A DNA stretch of 64,000 nt, from the NCBI GenBank assembly GCA_963825405.1, contig CAWGTB010000005.1, forward strand, positions 62,001-126,000. The letters are read 5' to 3'. How positions within the stretch are numbered: position 1 is the stretch's first letter; every line of letters starts with the position of its first letter. Below are positions 18,630 to 27,030 of the stretch, piece by piece. The position numbers and the translations under genes are program-made. Under the pieces are notes generated by a model. It did not search any database, was not told where the DNA came from, and was given only the letters and a program-made list of their open reading frames with translations. Source of the stretch: JACPNO01 sp963825405 (GTDB lineage Bacteria > Acidobacteriota > Terriglobia > Bryobacterales > Bryobacteraceae).

Positions 18630-18890
18630 GTGAATAGACTACTGGTGCTCTGTCTGACCGCGCTGCTGGTTCTTTCTCCCTCATTCGCAAAAGGACGCCA
18701 ACCTTCAACAGGCAAACGTTCTAGAGGCGTTGGACCTGTTGCCGTTAAGGGTCACACAACCAAGAGCGGAACCTATGTCGCCCCATCCCATCGCACAAGG
18801 CCGGACAAAACGCAGACGAACAACTGGTCAACCAAAGGCAACACGAACCCCTACACCGGCAAAGAAGGCACCAAGACGCCGAAGAAGTGA
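18630..18890 (+). CDS. Small secreted protein with a widespread Gly/Asn/Thr-rich motif
   Basis: 86 residues from a GTG at 18630. A signal peptide (MNRLLVLCLTALLVLSPSFA) is followed by a basic tail containing VKGHTTKSGTYVAPSHRTRP and NWSTKGNTNPYTGKEGTK. The pattern GYx3-GTYVxxHxRTxPD...NPYTGK recurs in many short exported bacterial proteins of unknown role. No disulfides or enzymatic residues are visible. The tail is strongly basic and probably unstructured. Not linked by spacing to its neighbours. Confidence 0.72.
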   Translation: MNRLLVLCLTALLVLSPSFAKGRQPSTGKRSRGVGPVAVKGHTTKSGTYVAPSHRTRPDKTQTNNWSTKGNTNPYTGKEGTKTPKK

Positions 18891-19064
18891 CCAGCGCAGT
18901 CTCCTGACACGTAAGTTTTCAGCCGCCTCGCTCCTTCACAGCTAAAGGGGAGTTGAATCCCTGGGCAGCATTCGGTTGCTCCTTCCTGTTAACCCCAGTC
19001 AGTACTCCCGGAATATCCACTGCCATCTTGTGCCGGGCGCCAAACGGGAAATAAGATCGTTAAC

Positions 19065-19940
19065 GTGGAAGCAGTTACCGTACAACCCGAGACTCCGACC
19101 GCGGGCCATGACGCCGCGCTGCAACCATCTGCCGGAGCCAAGTTCGCGCGGCGGGCGCTGATTACCGCCTGCCTGTTGGCCGCGATGGCTGATTTCTTTT
19201 ACATCGGCAGCGTATTCGGCCGGCACTACGAATTTCAGCGCCTGGTCTACGAGATGCCGAACGATGCCAACGTTGCGGCCGCCTTCCGCAGAACGTTGCG
19301 CATTCAACCCAGCTATGGGCAATTCCAACAGGACTTGTGGGTATTGCTCGCCGAAGCCAAGGGTAAGAAGAACGGGTACTACGTGGATGTCGGCTCGGCC
19401 GATGGCGAATTTATCTCCAACACTTTCCTGCTGGACCAGATGGGCTGGAAAGGCGTCTGCATCGATCCGTTCCCCAAGAACATGGCCAAGCGCACCTGCC
19501 AGGTGTTTGCCCAGCCGGTCTTCAGCGAAAGCGGCAAGAAACTGCTGTTCCGCGCGGCGGGCGACTTAGGCGGCATCGAGACAGATTTGGGGAAATTTAA
19601 AACGGAGCTTGCTGCCGCGCCAATGGTGGAGGTGGTTACCGCCACGCTCGATGAGCTGTTGGCGAAGGCCCATGCGCCCCAGTGGATCGACTATATGAAT
19701 ATCGATGTCGAGGGCGCTGAATTCGATGCACTGCGCGGCTTGTCGCTCGACCGCTACCAAGTCGGCGCATTTACAATCGAGCACAATTTCGAGCCCGAAA
19801 AGCGAGCCAAGATTCAGCAGCTACTGGAAGGTAGGGGATACGTCCGGGTGCGTTCCTGGGAAGTCGACGACTATTACGTCCACCCGAGCATGGCCGGCCG
19901 CTACAAGACCACTCTCAGCTATGCGTCGCGCCAGCAATAA
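19065..19940 (+). CDS. FkbM family methyltransferase, membrane-anchored
   Basis: 291 residues from a GTG at 19065. One N-terminal membrane segment (residues 30-50, ALITACLLAAMADFFYIGSV) precedes a SAM-dependent methyltransferase domain of the FkbM family: GYYVDVGSADGEFISNT (SAM loop) and WIDYMNIDVEGAEFDALRGL. FkbM enzymes O-methylate sugars or lipids; the anchor suggests the membrane face. Located 2.6 kb from the exopolysaccharide genes, so it may modify a glycan, but it is not in their operon. Substrate unknown. Confidence 0.82.
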   Translation: MEAVTVQPETPTAGHDAALQPSAGAKFARRALITACLLAAMADFFYIGSVFGRHYEFQRLVYEMPNDANVAAAFRRTLRIQPSYGQFQQDLWVLLAEAKGKKNGYYVDVGSADGEFISNTFLLDQMGWKGVCIDPFPKNMAKRTCQVFAQPVFSESGKKLLFRAAGDLGGIETDLGKFKTELAAAPMVEVVTATLDELLAKAHAPQWIDYMNIDVEGAEFDALRGLSLDRYQVGAFTIEHNFEPEKRAKIQQLLEGRGYVRVRSWEVDDYYVHPSMAGRYKTTLSYASRQQ

Positions 19941-20043
19941 AGAAATACCTGATTCTTTTCCCGCTCCATTCGCACTCAGTTAATGGAACCGGTCGTATCA
20001 CCAAAGGCAACACCGGCGGGCACCAGATGACGTCTCCAGGCGA

Positions 20044-20056
20044 ATTCTTATAGAAT
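20044..20056. promoter_or_regulatory. Short perfect dyad upstream of the XRE-type gene
   Basis: ATTCT-TAT-AGAAT is a perfect inverted repeat about 150 bp before the XRE-type regulator, in a 260-bp gap without genes. It could be an operator, but it is short and AT-rich and may be chance. Confidence 0.25.
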
Positions 20057-20202
20057 ACCTGTGTTTATTTCCTGGGCATTTGTATGAAATCTGGACAGAA
20101 TGATACAGTAGAATTGGCGGCCGAAACGGGGCCCGTCCTTTAGAAGCAGTACTTTGGATATTGGCCGCTGGATTGCAAACTCATGGGCAGGAGTCGAACG
20201 AT

Positions 20203-20526
20203 ATGCCATCGGAAATCAACAGATTTGAAGTGGGCCACAAACCAGCTCGTCTGGCGGATGCCGGCAAGCGCCTGAAGACAGCTCGCAAGGGCTGCAATCT
20301 GCGCCACCAGGACGTCGTCGCCAAAACCCGGCGCATTGCCCGGACGCTGGGCCCAGAGTTCGCCATCCCGATGAGCCGCCTGGCGGACATCGAAGACGGC
20401 CGCATGATTCCGACCATCTACAAGCTCTCCTCCCTTTGCGCTGTGTACCGCCTGGAAATGCCGCAGGTGCTGAAATGGTACGGCGTGCAAAATCGTCCGC
20501 TCCTCAAAAGCGCTGCCGCCGCATAA
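20203..20526 (+). CDS. XRE-like helix-turn-helix regulator of an acidobacterial type
   Basis: 107 residues from the ATG at 20203, preceded by AGGAG; a TTG 14 codons upstream is less likely. The segments RLADAGKRLKTARKGCNL and MSRLADIEDGRMIPTIYKLS followed by CAVYRLEMPQVLKWYGV match a helix-turn-helix protein type repeatedly present in Acidobacteria. It probably binds DNA; target unknown. Its 3' end overlaps the convergent glycosyltransferase gene by 23 bases. Confidence 0.8.
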   Translation: MPSEINRFEVGHKPARLADAGKRLKTARKGCNLRHQDVVAKTRRIARTLGPEFAIPMSRLADIEDGRMIPTIYKLSSLCAVYRLEMPQVLKWYGVQNRPLLKSAAAA

Positions 20527-22147
20527 GCGGGTCCGGTGCAGTCGCTTTGAACTGATACACCGCGTTCCACTGGCCCCGATACACACAGTGGAACGCGGTA
20601 TCGTTTGCCAGAATCTGTTTCACCTCGTTGCGTTCCCCTTCTGCCAGTTCCCGGTGAAAATCTGCCTCGGTCGTAAATAGATACTGCAAGCCCCAGTGAC
20701 CAGCGAAGTCCGCCATCGAGTGGAAGGGCCGCAGGATGAGTTCTCTTTCTCCGTAATACAAAGGCATCGGCGCAAGACGGAAGCTGACGGCCGGCTGTCC
20801 GGTGTAAAGAAAAAAAACCGGATCGTCATAGGCGGAAAAAGGTCCGCCGGGAGCGTTGCTGCGAATCCAGTCATACACCACGCGATTGCTGGCGACTACC
20901 GCGCGGTCTTGTTTCAGAATTGCGGGAAGGATTTGTGTAATCGCCCGAAAGTTGAGAAGTACTCCCCAAGTCGCGAGCGCGATGAGCGCCAGCGCGATGC
21001 CGCCCGCAACCGCGCGGTTGGCCGTCGTTGCCGCCGCCTTCACCAGACCGGCCAGAAGGCGGATTTCACTTGCGAGTCCGGCCGCCAGCAGCGGAAACAC
21101 CGGGATCACGAAACGCTCGTTGGGCGGATAGTGCCACACCAGCAGCATGGCGAGGTACACCGCCGCGAATGCGTGATAGTGTGTGAAGCCGCGCCGCAGC
21201 CCCAGTCGCACGGCCCCGAGAATGGCGCCGATCGCCAGAAACCGCGCCAGATAGACGGCACTTGCGGACTTGCCATCATCGAAAATGATGAGGCCCGCGA
21301 TTCCGCTGAAAAGGCTGTCGAGATTCTTCCAAATCAGAAAGGGCAAATCACGCGGGCCGACGTTGAGAAGCTGAAAACCGAAATAGTCGGTGTAGTAAAT
21401 CGTCGTGAGATCGGTCGCGGTAGCGCGGTGTGCGTGCACCCAGGCCATCCAAGCGACAATCGCCGGCGCCATCACCAAGACGAACCCGAGCGCGCGGCGG
21501 CGCTGGCCGCGTAGTATCAGCATCAGGGGAACCGTCGCGATCAGCGGCAGCGCGGCGGCCTTGGTGAGATAGGCGCACACCGCCAAAAGTCCCGCCGCCG
21601 GCGCCAGCCATTCCGGGGACGCAGCATTTCCCGCGCGTTCGGCCAGCATCAGCGCCGCCAAGAGAAAGCAGGAGAACAACAGATCGCTCATTACCGTCAT
21701 GCTGTAGAACATCAACGACGGACTCAGCGCAAACACGCCGCAGAGAATGGCGCTGCCCCAATCGCTGAAGCCCACATCGCGAAACCAGCGCGACGAAGCC
21801 AGCAGGTACACCGGCAGCAAAGCCCACATCGCCAGCATCGCCAGCTGCAAGTTTTCGGGAAAACGCGGATCGATCCGCCAAATTGCCGACAGCAGCGCCG
21901 GCAGTAGGGGCGGATACTTGGTCTGGTACGGGCGGCCTGGCAAGCTCAGAATCCGGTATCCAGCGCCCGTGGCCAGCGATTTGGCGCAGACGAAGTAAAT
22001 GCTATCGTCGTGAAGATGTCCAAAATGCGGCATGTCCCGCGAGTTCCACGCCAGACGCGCAGCCGGCCCGAGCGCCAGCATCACCATCGCGATAAGCAAA
22101 TAGCGCCGCACATTACTGTTATCGGCCTGGCGGAGAAAAGCCAACAT
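20504..22147 (-). CDS. GT39-like membrane glycosyltransferase (ArnT/PMT type)
   Basis: 547-residue polytopic membrane protein with about eleven hydrophobic segments. The first periplasmic loop has HLHDDSIYFVCAKSLATGAG, with the acidic pair that GT39/GT-C enzymes use for polyprenyl-phosphate sugar donors, then GRPYQTKYPPLLPALL. Members transfer sugars from polyprenyl phosphate to proteins, lipid A or other extracytoplasmic acceptors. The start codon lies only 2 bp from the divergent start of the next gene. Acceptor unknown. Confidence 0.83.
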   Translation of the reverse strand: MLAFLRQADNSNVRRYLLIAMVMLALGPAARLAWNSRDMPHFGHLHDDSIYFVCAKSLATGAGYRILSLPGRPYQTKYPPLLPALLSAIWRIDPRFPENLQLAMLAMWALLPVYLLASSRWFRDVGFSDWGSAILCGVFALSPSLMFYSMTVMSDLLFSCFLLAALMLAERAGNAASPEWLAPAAGLLAVCAYLTKAAALPLIATVPLMLILRGQRRRALGFVLVMAPAIVAWMAWVHAHRATATDLTTIYYTDYFGFQLLNVGPRDLPFLIWKNLDSLFSGIAGLIIFDDGKSASAVYLARFLAIGAILGAVRLGLRRGFTHYHAFAAVYLAMLLVWHYPPNERFVIPVFPLLAAGLASEIRLLAGLVKAAATTANRAVAGGIALALIALATWGVLLNFRAITQILPAILKQDRAVVASNRVVYDWIRSNAPGGPFSAYDDPVFFLYTGQPAVSFRLAPMPLYYGERELILRPFHSMADFAGHWGLQYLFTTEADFHRELAEGERNEVKQILANDTAFHCVYRGQWNAVYQFKATAPDPLMRRQRF

Positions 22148-22149
22148 TC

Positions 22150-23553
22150 ATGAAAATTGTCTTCTGGGGCGCGGCCGGCGATGTCACCGGCTCGCGCCAC
22201 TACCTGGAAAGCGGCGGCAAGCGCTATTTGCTCGATTGCGGCATGTATCAGGGACACCGCAAGGAAGCCGAGGCGCGTAATCGCGACTTTCCGTTTCCGC
22301 CGGAATCCGTTGAAGCCGTGGTGCTCTCTCACGCTCACATCGACCACAGCGGGAATCTGCCACTGCTGGTGAAGAACGGCTTCGCAGGGCCGATTTACGC
22401 CACGCCTGCCACCATCGATCTCTGCGGCGCGATGTTGCGCGATACGGCCCATATTCAGGAAAGGGATGTCGAATGGGTCAACAAGCGCCGTTCCCGTCGA
22501 GGCGCGGGCAACGAACCCCTGGCGGTGCCGCTCTACACCCTCGCGGATACCGAGCACACACTGCCGTTGTTCCGTCCCGTACCCTACTACACCGAGCAGA
22601 AGCTGGGTGACGGCTTGAGCTATAAGCCGTATGACGCCGGCCACATGCTGGGCTCATCGTGCGTTGCGCTCGAAGAGAATTCCGGCGGCAAATCGGTGCG
22701 CCTGACGTTTTCGGGTGACGTCGGACGGCCCAATCTGCCCATCATCCGAGACCCCGACGTGATGCCGCCAACTGACTACCTGATTATGGAAAGCACCTAC
22801 GGCGGCCGCCATCACGAGGACCAGAGCTTGGTGGCGGATCAATTGGCGGACATTATCACGCGCACTGCGGCGCGCGGCGGCAAAATCATCGTGCCGGCTT
22901 TCGCCGTCGGCCGCACCCAGCAACTGGTGCTGATTCTGCACCAGCTATTCAATGCCGGGCGCGTGCCGAATATCCCTATCTTCGTCGACAGCCCGCTGGC
23001 GGTAGACGTGACCAAAGTGTTCCGCGCGCATCCGGAATGCTTCGACCAGGAAGCGCGGCAATTTCTTGACGACGGCCACGATCCCTTCGGATTCCGGCGG
23101 CTGCAATACATCCACGACGCGGCCGAATCCAAGAAATTGAACGACCTGCACGGACCCTGCGTGATCATTTCGCCCTCTGGCATGTGCGAAGCCGGCCGCA
23201 TTCTTCACCATTTGCGGAACAACATCGAAGATCCGCGCAACACGGTGCTGATCACGGGCTTCCAGGCGGAAAATACCCTGGGACGCAGGCTGCTGGAGAA
23301 ACATGCCGAGGTCAAAGTGTTCGGCGAGCCGCTGCGTCTGCGGGCTGAAGTATTGAGCCTACAGGCATTAAGCGGCCACGCCGATCACGATGAGTTACTG
23401 GCTTGGATGAAGCCGATAGCCGCGAATCTTAAAAAGGTGTTCCTGGTTCATGGCGAACCGGCTGCCTCGGCAGCCCTCCAGCAGGCCATTCAGGCGGCTT
23501 ACAGCATTGAAACCGTGCTTCCAACACCCGGCCAGAGCGTTGAACTGAATTAA
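22150..23553 (+). CDS. Metallo-beta-lactamase fold RNA-processing exonuclease (beta-CASP, CPSF-like)
   Basis: 467 residues. The MBL core shows HAHIDHSG (H61, H63, D65, H66) after GAAGDVTGSRHYL. It is followed by the beta-CASP/RMMBL parts: VPAFAVGRTQQLVLIL, FVDSPLAV, ISPSGMCEAGRILHHL and the C-terminal SGHADHDEL. These mark the CPSF73-like RNase family, zinc-dependent RNA-cleaving enzymes of the cytoplasm. Length is normal. It appears to be transcribed alone; a GGAG lies about 12 bases before the ATG. Confidence 0.92.
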   Translation: MKIVFWGAAGDVTGSRHYLESGGKRYLLDCGMYQGHRKEAEARNRDFPFPPESVEAVVLSHAHIDHSGNLPLLVKNGFAGPIYATPATIDLCGAMLRDTAHIQERDVEWVNKRRSRRGAGNEPLAVPLYTLADTEHTLPLFRPVPYYTEQKLGDGLSYKPYDAGHMLGSSCVALEENSGGKSVRLTFSGDVGRPNLPIIRDPDVMPPTDYLIMESTYGGRHHEDQSLVADQLADIITRTAARGGKIIVPAFAVGRTQQLVLILHQLFNAGRVPNIPIFVDSPLAVDVTKVFRAHPECFDQEARQFLDDGHDPFGFRRLQYIHDAAESKKLNDLHGPCVIISPSGMCEAGRILHHLRNNIEDPRNTVLITGFQAENTLGRRLLEKHAEVKVFGEPLRLRAEVLSLQALSGHADHDELLAWMKPIAANLKKVFLVHGEPAASAALQQAIQAAYSIETVLPTPGQSVELN

Positions 23554-23595
23554 CACGGCGGATTCTGCTGAAACGAGTTGCCCTCCCGAACGGTC

Positions 23596-23601
23596 TATAA
23601 T
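23596..23601 (+). promoter_or_regulatory. Perfect -10 hexamer before the coiled-coil membrane protein
   Basis: TATAAT sits 38 bases before the TTG start at 23639. No good -35 at 16-18 bp is visible, so the promoter call rests on the -10 and its position in the only gap before the gene. Confidence 0.45.
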
Positions 23602-23638
23602 AATGCGATAGGCCCAATTTCTACACGAGGAGTTCTCA

Positions 23639-24511
23639 TTGAGCGATCCGTCGATTATTGATCCCAACGCCCCCAGTTCAGGCTGGAAAACCCCCGTAGT
23701 GGCCGGCGCCATCATTGCAGTACTGGCTGCTAATGTTTACATGTACTTGCAGCTCGACAAGATGCGCTCGGACATGGCCAAGTTCCGGGAAACGATGCTG
23801 ACCGAGGTCACCAACCTGCGCGAGACCTCGTCAGTCACCACGCAGACTAACCGCAAGCACCTTGACACCTTGAAGGATGAACTGGAACAGGCACGCCGCC
23901 AGGCCAACATGGCCGCAAGCGGAGCGCAAGCGGCGGCGACCAAGCGCGCCGAGCAGCTTGCCAAGCAGCTTGAGGACGAGCAGCAGAAGGAATCGCAGCG
24001 CGTGACCAGCGAGCTGAGCGCCGTGAAGCAGTCGGCCACCCAGGCGGACGCCAAGATCGGCGCGGTAAGCGGCGACGTGACCGCAGTCAGAGGCGAAGTG
24101 GCCTCAACCAAGGCCGACCTGGAAAAGACTATCAACAATCTGAACAAGGTCACCGGCGACTTGGGAGTGCAGAGCGGCTATATCGCGACTAACGGGAAAG
24201 AGCTGGCGGCCCTGAAGGCGCTGGGCGAGCGCAATTACGTCGAGTTCAATCTGGGCAAGACTAAAGCTCCGCAGCGCGTCGGCGATATTACCCTATTGCT
24301 GAAGAAGACCGATCCGAAAAAGAATCGCTACACGATAGAAGTCCAGGCCGACGACAAGATCACCGAGAAGAGGGACAAGAGCATCAACGAGCCGGTACAG
24401 TTCTACGTACAGAAGGCCAAGCAGCCGTACGAGCTGGTAGTTAACTCGGTGAGCAAAGATAAAATCGTAGGCTATCTGTCGTCGCCGAAGAACCAGGTGG
24501 CGCGCAACTAA
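23639..24511 (+). CDS. Membrane-anchored coiled-coil protein, conserved hypothetical
   Basis: 290 residues from a TTG start, supported by GAGGAG eight bases upstream. A single membrane helix (residues about 18-37, VVAGAIIAVLAANVYMYLQL) is followed by an Ala/Gln/Glu/Lys-rich coiled coil (40-190) and a compact basic C-terminal domain (YVEFNLGKTKAPQRVGDITL). Proteins with this architecture are frequent in Acidobacteria but I know no function. The topology suggests an envelope scaffold with a periplasmic or cytoplasmic coiled coil. Confidence 0.78.
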   Translation: MSDPSIIDPNAPSSGWKTPVVAGAIIAVLAANVYMYLQLDKMRSDMAKFRETMLTEVTNLRETSSVTTQTNRKHLDTLKDELEQARRQANMAASGAQAAATKRAEQLAKQLEDEQQKESQRVTSELSAVKQSATQADAKIGAVSGDVTAVRGEVASTKADLEKTINNLNKVTGDLGVQSGYIATNGKELAALKALGERNYVEFNLGKTKAPQRVGDITLLLKKTDPKKNRYTIEVQADDKITEKRDKSINEPVQFYVQKAKQPYELVVNSVSKDKIVGYLSSPKNQVARN

Positions 24512-24532
24512 TCAGCCGTCACTGCGGGGCTC

Positions 24533-25291
24533 ATGCGGCAGCAGCCTTTACCGTACCTCCGCGAAATTTCGCTAAAGGCTGACAGCGCCGCGCAAGCTGA
24601 ATATCCGTTCACCATCCCGGCGGTCAGGCATCTGAATCGTCTGGTGTTTGATGCCAACGTTACATTCTTAGTCGGCGAAAACGGGACCGGAAAATCCACC
24701 CTTCTCGAAGCCATTGCCGTCGCTCTTGGTTTCAACGCCGAAGGAGGGAGTCGTAACTTCAATTTTTCTACCCGGCCCTCTCACTCGCCGTTGCATCGGC
24801 ACTTGCGCCTGGTTCGTTCCTACCAGCGGCCCCGCGATGGCTTCTTTCTACGCGCCGAAAGTTTTTTCAACGTGGCGACCGAGATAGAGCGCCTAGATAC
24901 CGATAACGGCAGCGGGCCGCCTCTCATTGATGCGTACGGGACGCGGTCGCTGCACGAGCAGTCCCATGGTGAATCTTTCTTTTCGCTGGTAATGAACCGG
25001 TTCCGCGGCAAGGGACTGTACATACTGGACGAGCCGGAAGCGGCGCTGTCGCCGAAGAGGCAGTTGGCAATGCTTCGCCGCCTACGCCAGTTGGTTCAAC
25101 AGGATTCGCAATTCATTATTGCCACCCACTCGCCCCTGCTCATGGCGTATCCCAACGCGCGCATTCTGGTGCTCGACGAGCGAGGATATACCCGGACGCT
25201 TTACGAAGAAACAGAACATTACCGCATCATCAAAACGTTCCTCGACGATCCGGGAGCAGGCCTGAAGCAGGCTTTTGCAGATCCGTCTTAA
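24533..25291 (+). CDS. AAA/ABC-type ATPase (RecF/SMC-like, COG3910 type)
   Basis: 252 residues. Walker A GENGTGKS (48-55) follows VTFLV; an ABC-like signature region is SHGESFFSL and Walker B is LYILDEPEAALSPKRQ. The H-loop is FIIATHSPLL. The size and the sequence fit single-domain predicted ATPases of the COG3910 group, which resemble the head domains of SMC/RecF proteins. No transporter membrane partner is adjacent. Starts 21 bp after the coiled-coil gene and may be cotranscribed with it. Biological role unknown. Confidence 0.86.
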   Translation: MRQQPLPYLREISLKADSAAQAEYPFTIPAVRHLNRLVFDANVTFLVGENGTGKSTLLEAIAVALGFNAEGGSRNFNFSTRPSHSPLHRHLRLVRSYQRPRDGFFLRAESFFNVATEIERLDTDNGSGPPLIDAYGTRSLHEQSHGESFFSLVMNRFRGKGLYILDEPEAALSPKRQLAMLRRLRQLVQQDSQFIIATHSPLLMAYPNARILVLDERGYTRTLYEETEHYRIIKTFLDDPGAGLKQAFADPS

Positions 25292-27030
25292 AGCTGCGGT
25301 AAGTTGAGACTCTTGGTATCCACGACGTCCAGCTCCAGGTCCAATTCTTTACTGGCATCGATGTGGACCGGCTTGGCCGCCTTGGTCAAAATCGCGCTTA
25401 CCTTGGCATCACGGAAAGCAACGTCTTCGGCGTTGCTGAGGCCAATCGCAAAATAGTCTCCCTCGGGAATCCCTCTCAACGTGTAGGAACCGTCGCTATC
25501 GGTTTGATCGAAGCGATACGCCCATCGCGCCGCTGGATTCTTTGGGATGAGGATGACGAAAGCTCCGATCTGCGGCACTCCGGCGTGCGCAACCTCGCCG
25601 TTAATCACCGAAACGGCATTGGTCAGCACGATGTCGTGAGTGACGGGCACACCCGGTGGGATCTCAAGGTTCAACGGCAGGCGCTCACCTGCGGGACCCT
25701 TCAGGTAGGCGGCGATGTACCGCGTGGAGCCCGCCGTAATTTCATACGGGCTAGGCGGCAGACGCTTCACTGAAAAGCTTCCGTCCGGACTGACCTGCAT
25801 GCGGGCCACCACGGCGGACTCATTTTGCAGCGAGACAAACAGGCCAGCCGAAGAAGCAGGCGGATCACCTTCGAACAGTACATGGCCTGACCATGAACCC
25901 AGTTGCGAAGGACGCAGTTGTATCTCCGTATCGGCAGGCCCGACTTCAATCTCCTGGCTGATGTGCCAACTCGCCGGGCCGGAGCTAGATTGCGATGTAG
26001 CCACAATTTCGTAGGAGCCGGCCGGCACATTGGTGAACTGAAAACTGCCTTCCGGCCCGACCCACGTATTTTGAATCGACAAGTACTTGTCGTGGAATTT
26101 CTTCATCAGAACAACGCTCCCGCCGCCCGCATCACCGGCCACGCCTATCGTTCCCTTGACGGAAACGGCGGTGGTCAGCAGAAGGACGATGGAAACTCGC
26201 GCTTCACTGCCGGGGTCCACGCGAATCAGCGACGCAGCTTCGATACTCTTGACGCCGGGATAGAAGACGGTCATGAATGCCGTACCGTGAAAGGCTGGAT
26301 CGGGCGAATACGGGGGCGGCGGCTCTTCGGGCTGGTCCGGCTTTTCGGGCGGGTCGTCACCGGCATCCGCATCGGCTGGCTCGACAACATCGGGCCGAGC
26401 GCCGCGCTGGCGTGGAAACGCCGGGAGCTCGCTTAGCCGTTGGAGTTGGATCAACCGGTCAGCGAACCACGGCTGGCCCGTCGCACATACGAAATAGTTA
26501 CCCGGCTGCAGGCTGCGAAAGCGAAACTCGCCCACGGCATTGGCGCGCCCTTCGCTCCGGTGGAGAATTTTGCGTTCGCCATTGAAAGTCACAGACTGAA
26601 ACAAGCTGACTAGCGCATAGCCTACCGGTTCGGCTTCTTCATCTCTGATCTGGCCTGCGATGGAGCCTCCGCGTTTTGCCTCGAACACGATGTGGCGGGT
26701 GTCCTGGTCGTCGCGAACCACAATCGCGCTCGAATAGCTGGTAAGCGCCATCTGCTTATAGGTCTGGGGAGGGTAGCCTATCTTATTGGCTTTGAGCGAG
26801 TACTTGCCGGGTTCGCCCACCCGGAACGAGAATTGGCCATTTTGTCCGGTGGTCTGTTCCGTCTTCCGTGCGCGAGCTCCGGTCGACGCCAGGGAGACCC
26901 GCATATTGGCAAGGGGAGCATGCGACTGGGAGTCAACTACAACGCCCTCGACCAAATACTCCGCGCCCAAGACGCAGGTTGCCAAGCCGATGGCCAAGAC
27001 GACGAGTCGGCTTACAAACTCCTTTCTCAT
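25288..27030 (-). CDS. Secreted carboxypeptidase-regulatory-like domain protein
   Basis: 580 residues with a signal peptide (MRKEFVSRLVVLAIGLATCVLG). It consists of repeated CarboxypepD_reg-like beta-sandwich domains, each marked by a sequence such as YSLKANKIGYPP, FRSLQPGNYFVCATGQPW, FTNVPAGSYEIVATS and LRGIPEGDYFAIGLS. An acidic Pro-rich linker occurs around residue 220-250. Such multi-domain exported proteins are numerous in Acidobacteria; role is uncertain (surface or nutrient binding). Coupled to the upstream paralogue by ATGA. Confidence 0.82.
   Translation of the reverse strand: MRKEFVSRLVVLAIGLATCVLGAEYLVEGVVVDSQSHAPLANMRVSLASTGARARKTEQTTGQNGQFSFRVGEPGKYSLKANKIGYPPQTYKQMALTSYSSAIVVRDDQDTRHIVFEAKRGGSIAGQIRDEEAEPVGYALVSLFQSVTFNGERKILHRSEGRANAVGEFRFRSLQPGNYFVCATGQPWFADRLIQLQRLSELPAFPRQRGARPDVVEPADADAGDDPPEKPDQPEEPPPPYSPDPAFHGTAFMTVFYPGVKSIEAASLIRVDPGSEARVSIVLLLTTAVSVKGTIGVAGDAGGGSVVLMKKFHDKYLSIQNTWVGPEGSFQFTNVPAGSYEIVATSQSSSGPASWHISQEIEVGPADTEIQLRPSQLGSWSGHVLFEGDPPASSAGLFVSLQNESAVVARMQVSPDGSFSVKRLPPSPYEITAGSTRYIAAYLKGPAGERLPLNLEIPPGVPVTHDIVLTNAVSVINGEVAHAGVPQIGAFVILIPKNPAARWAYRFDQTDSDGSYTLRGIPEGDYFAIGLSNAEDVAFRDAKVSAILTKAAKPVHIDASKELDLELDVVDTKSLNLPQL

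Noticed and set aside
19941..20202. Small RNA or riboswitch in the 260-bp gap before the XRE-type gene.
   Set aside because: Only a short AT dyad and a poor promoter-like pair can be seen; no conserved riboswitch core was recognised.
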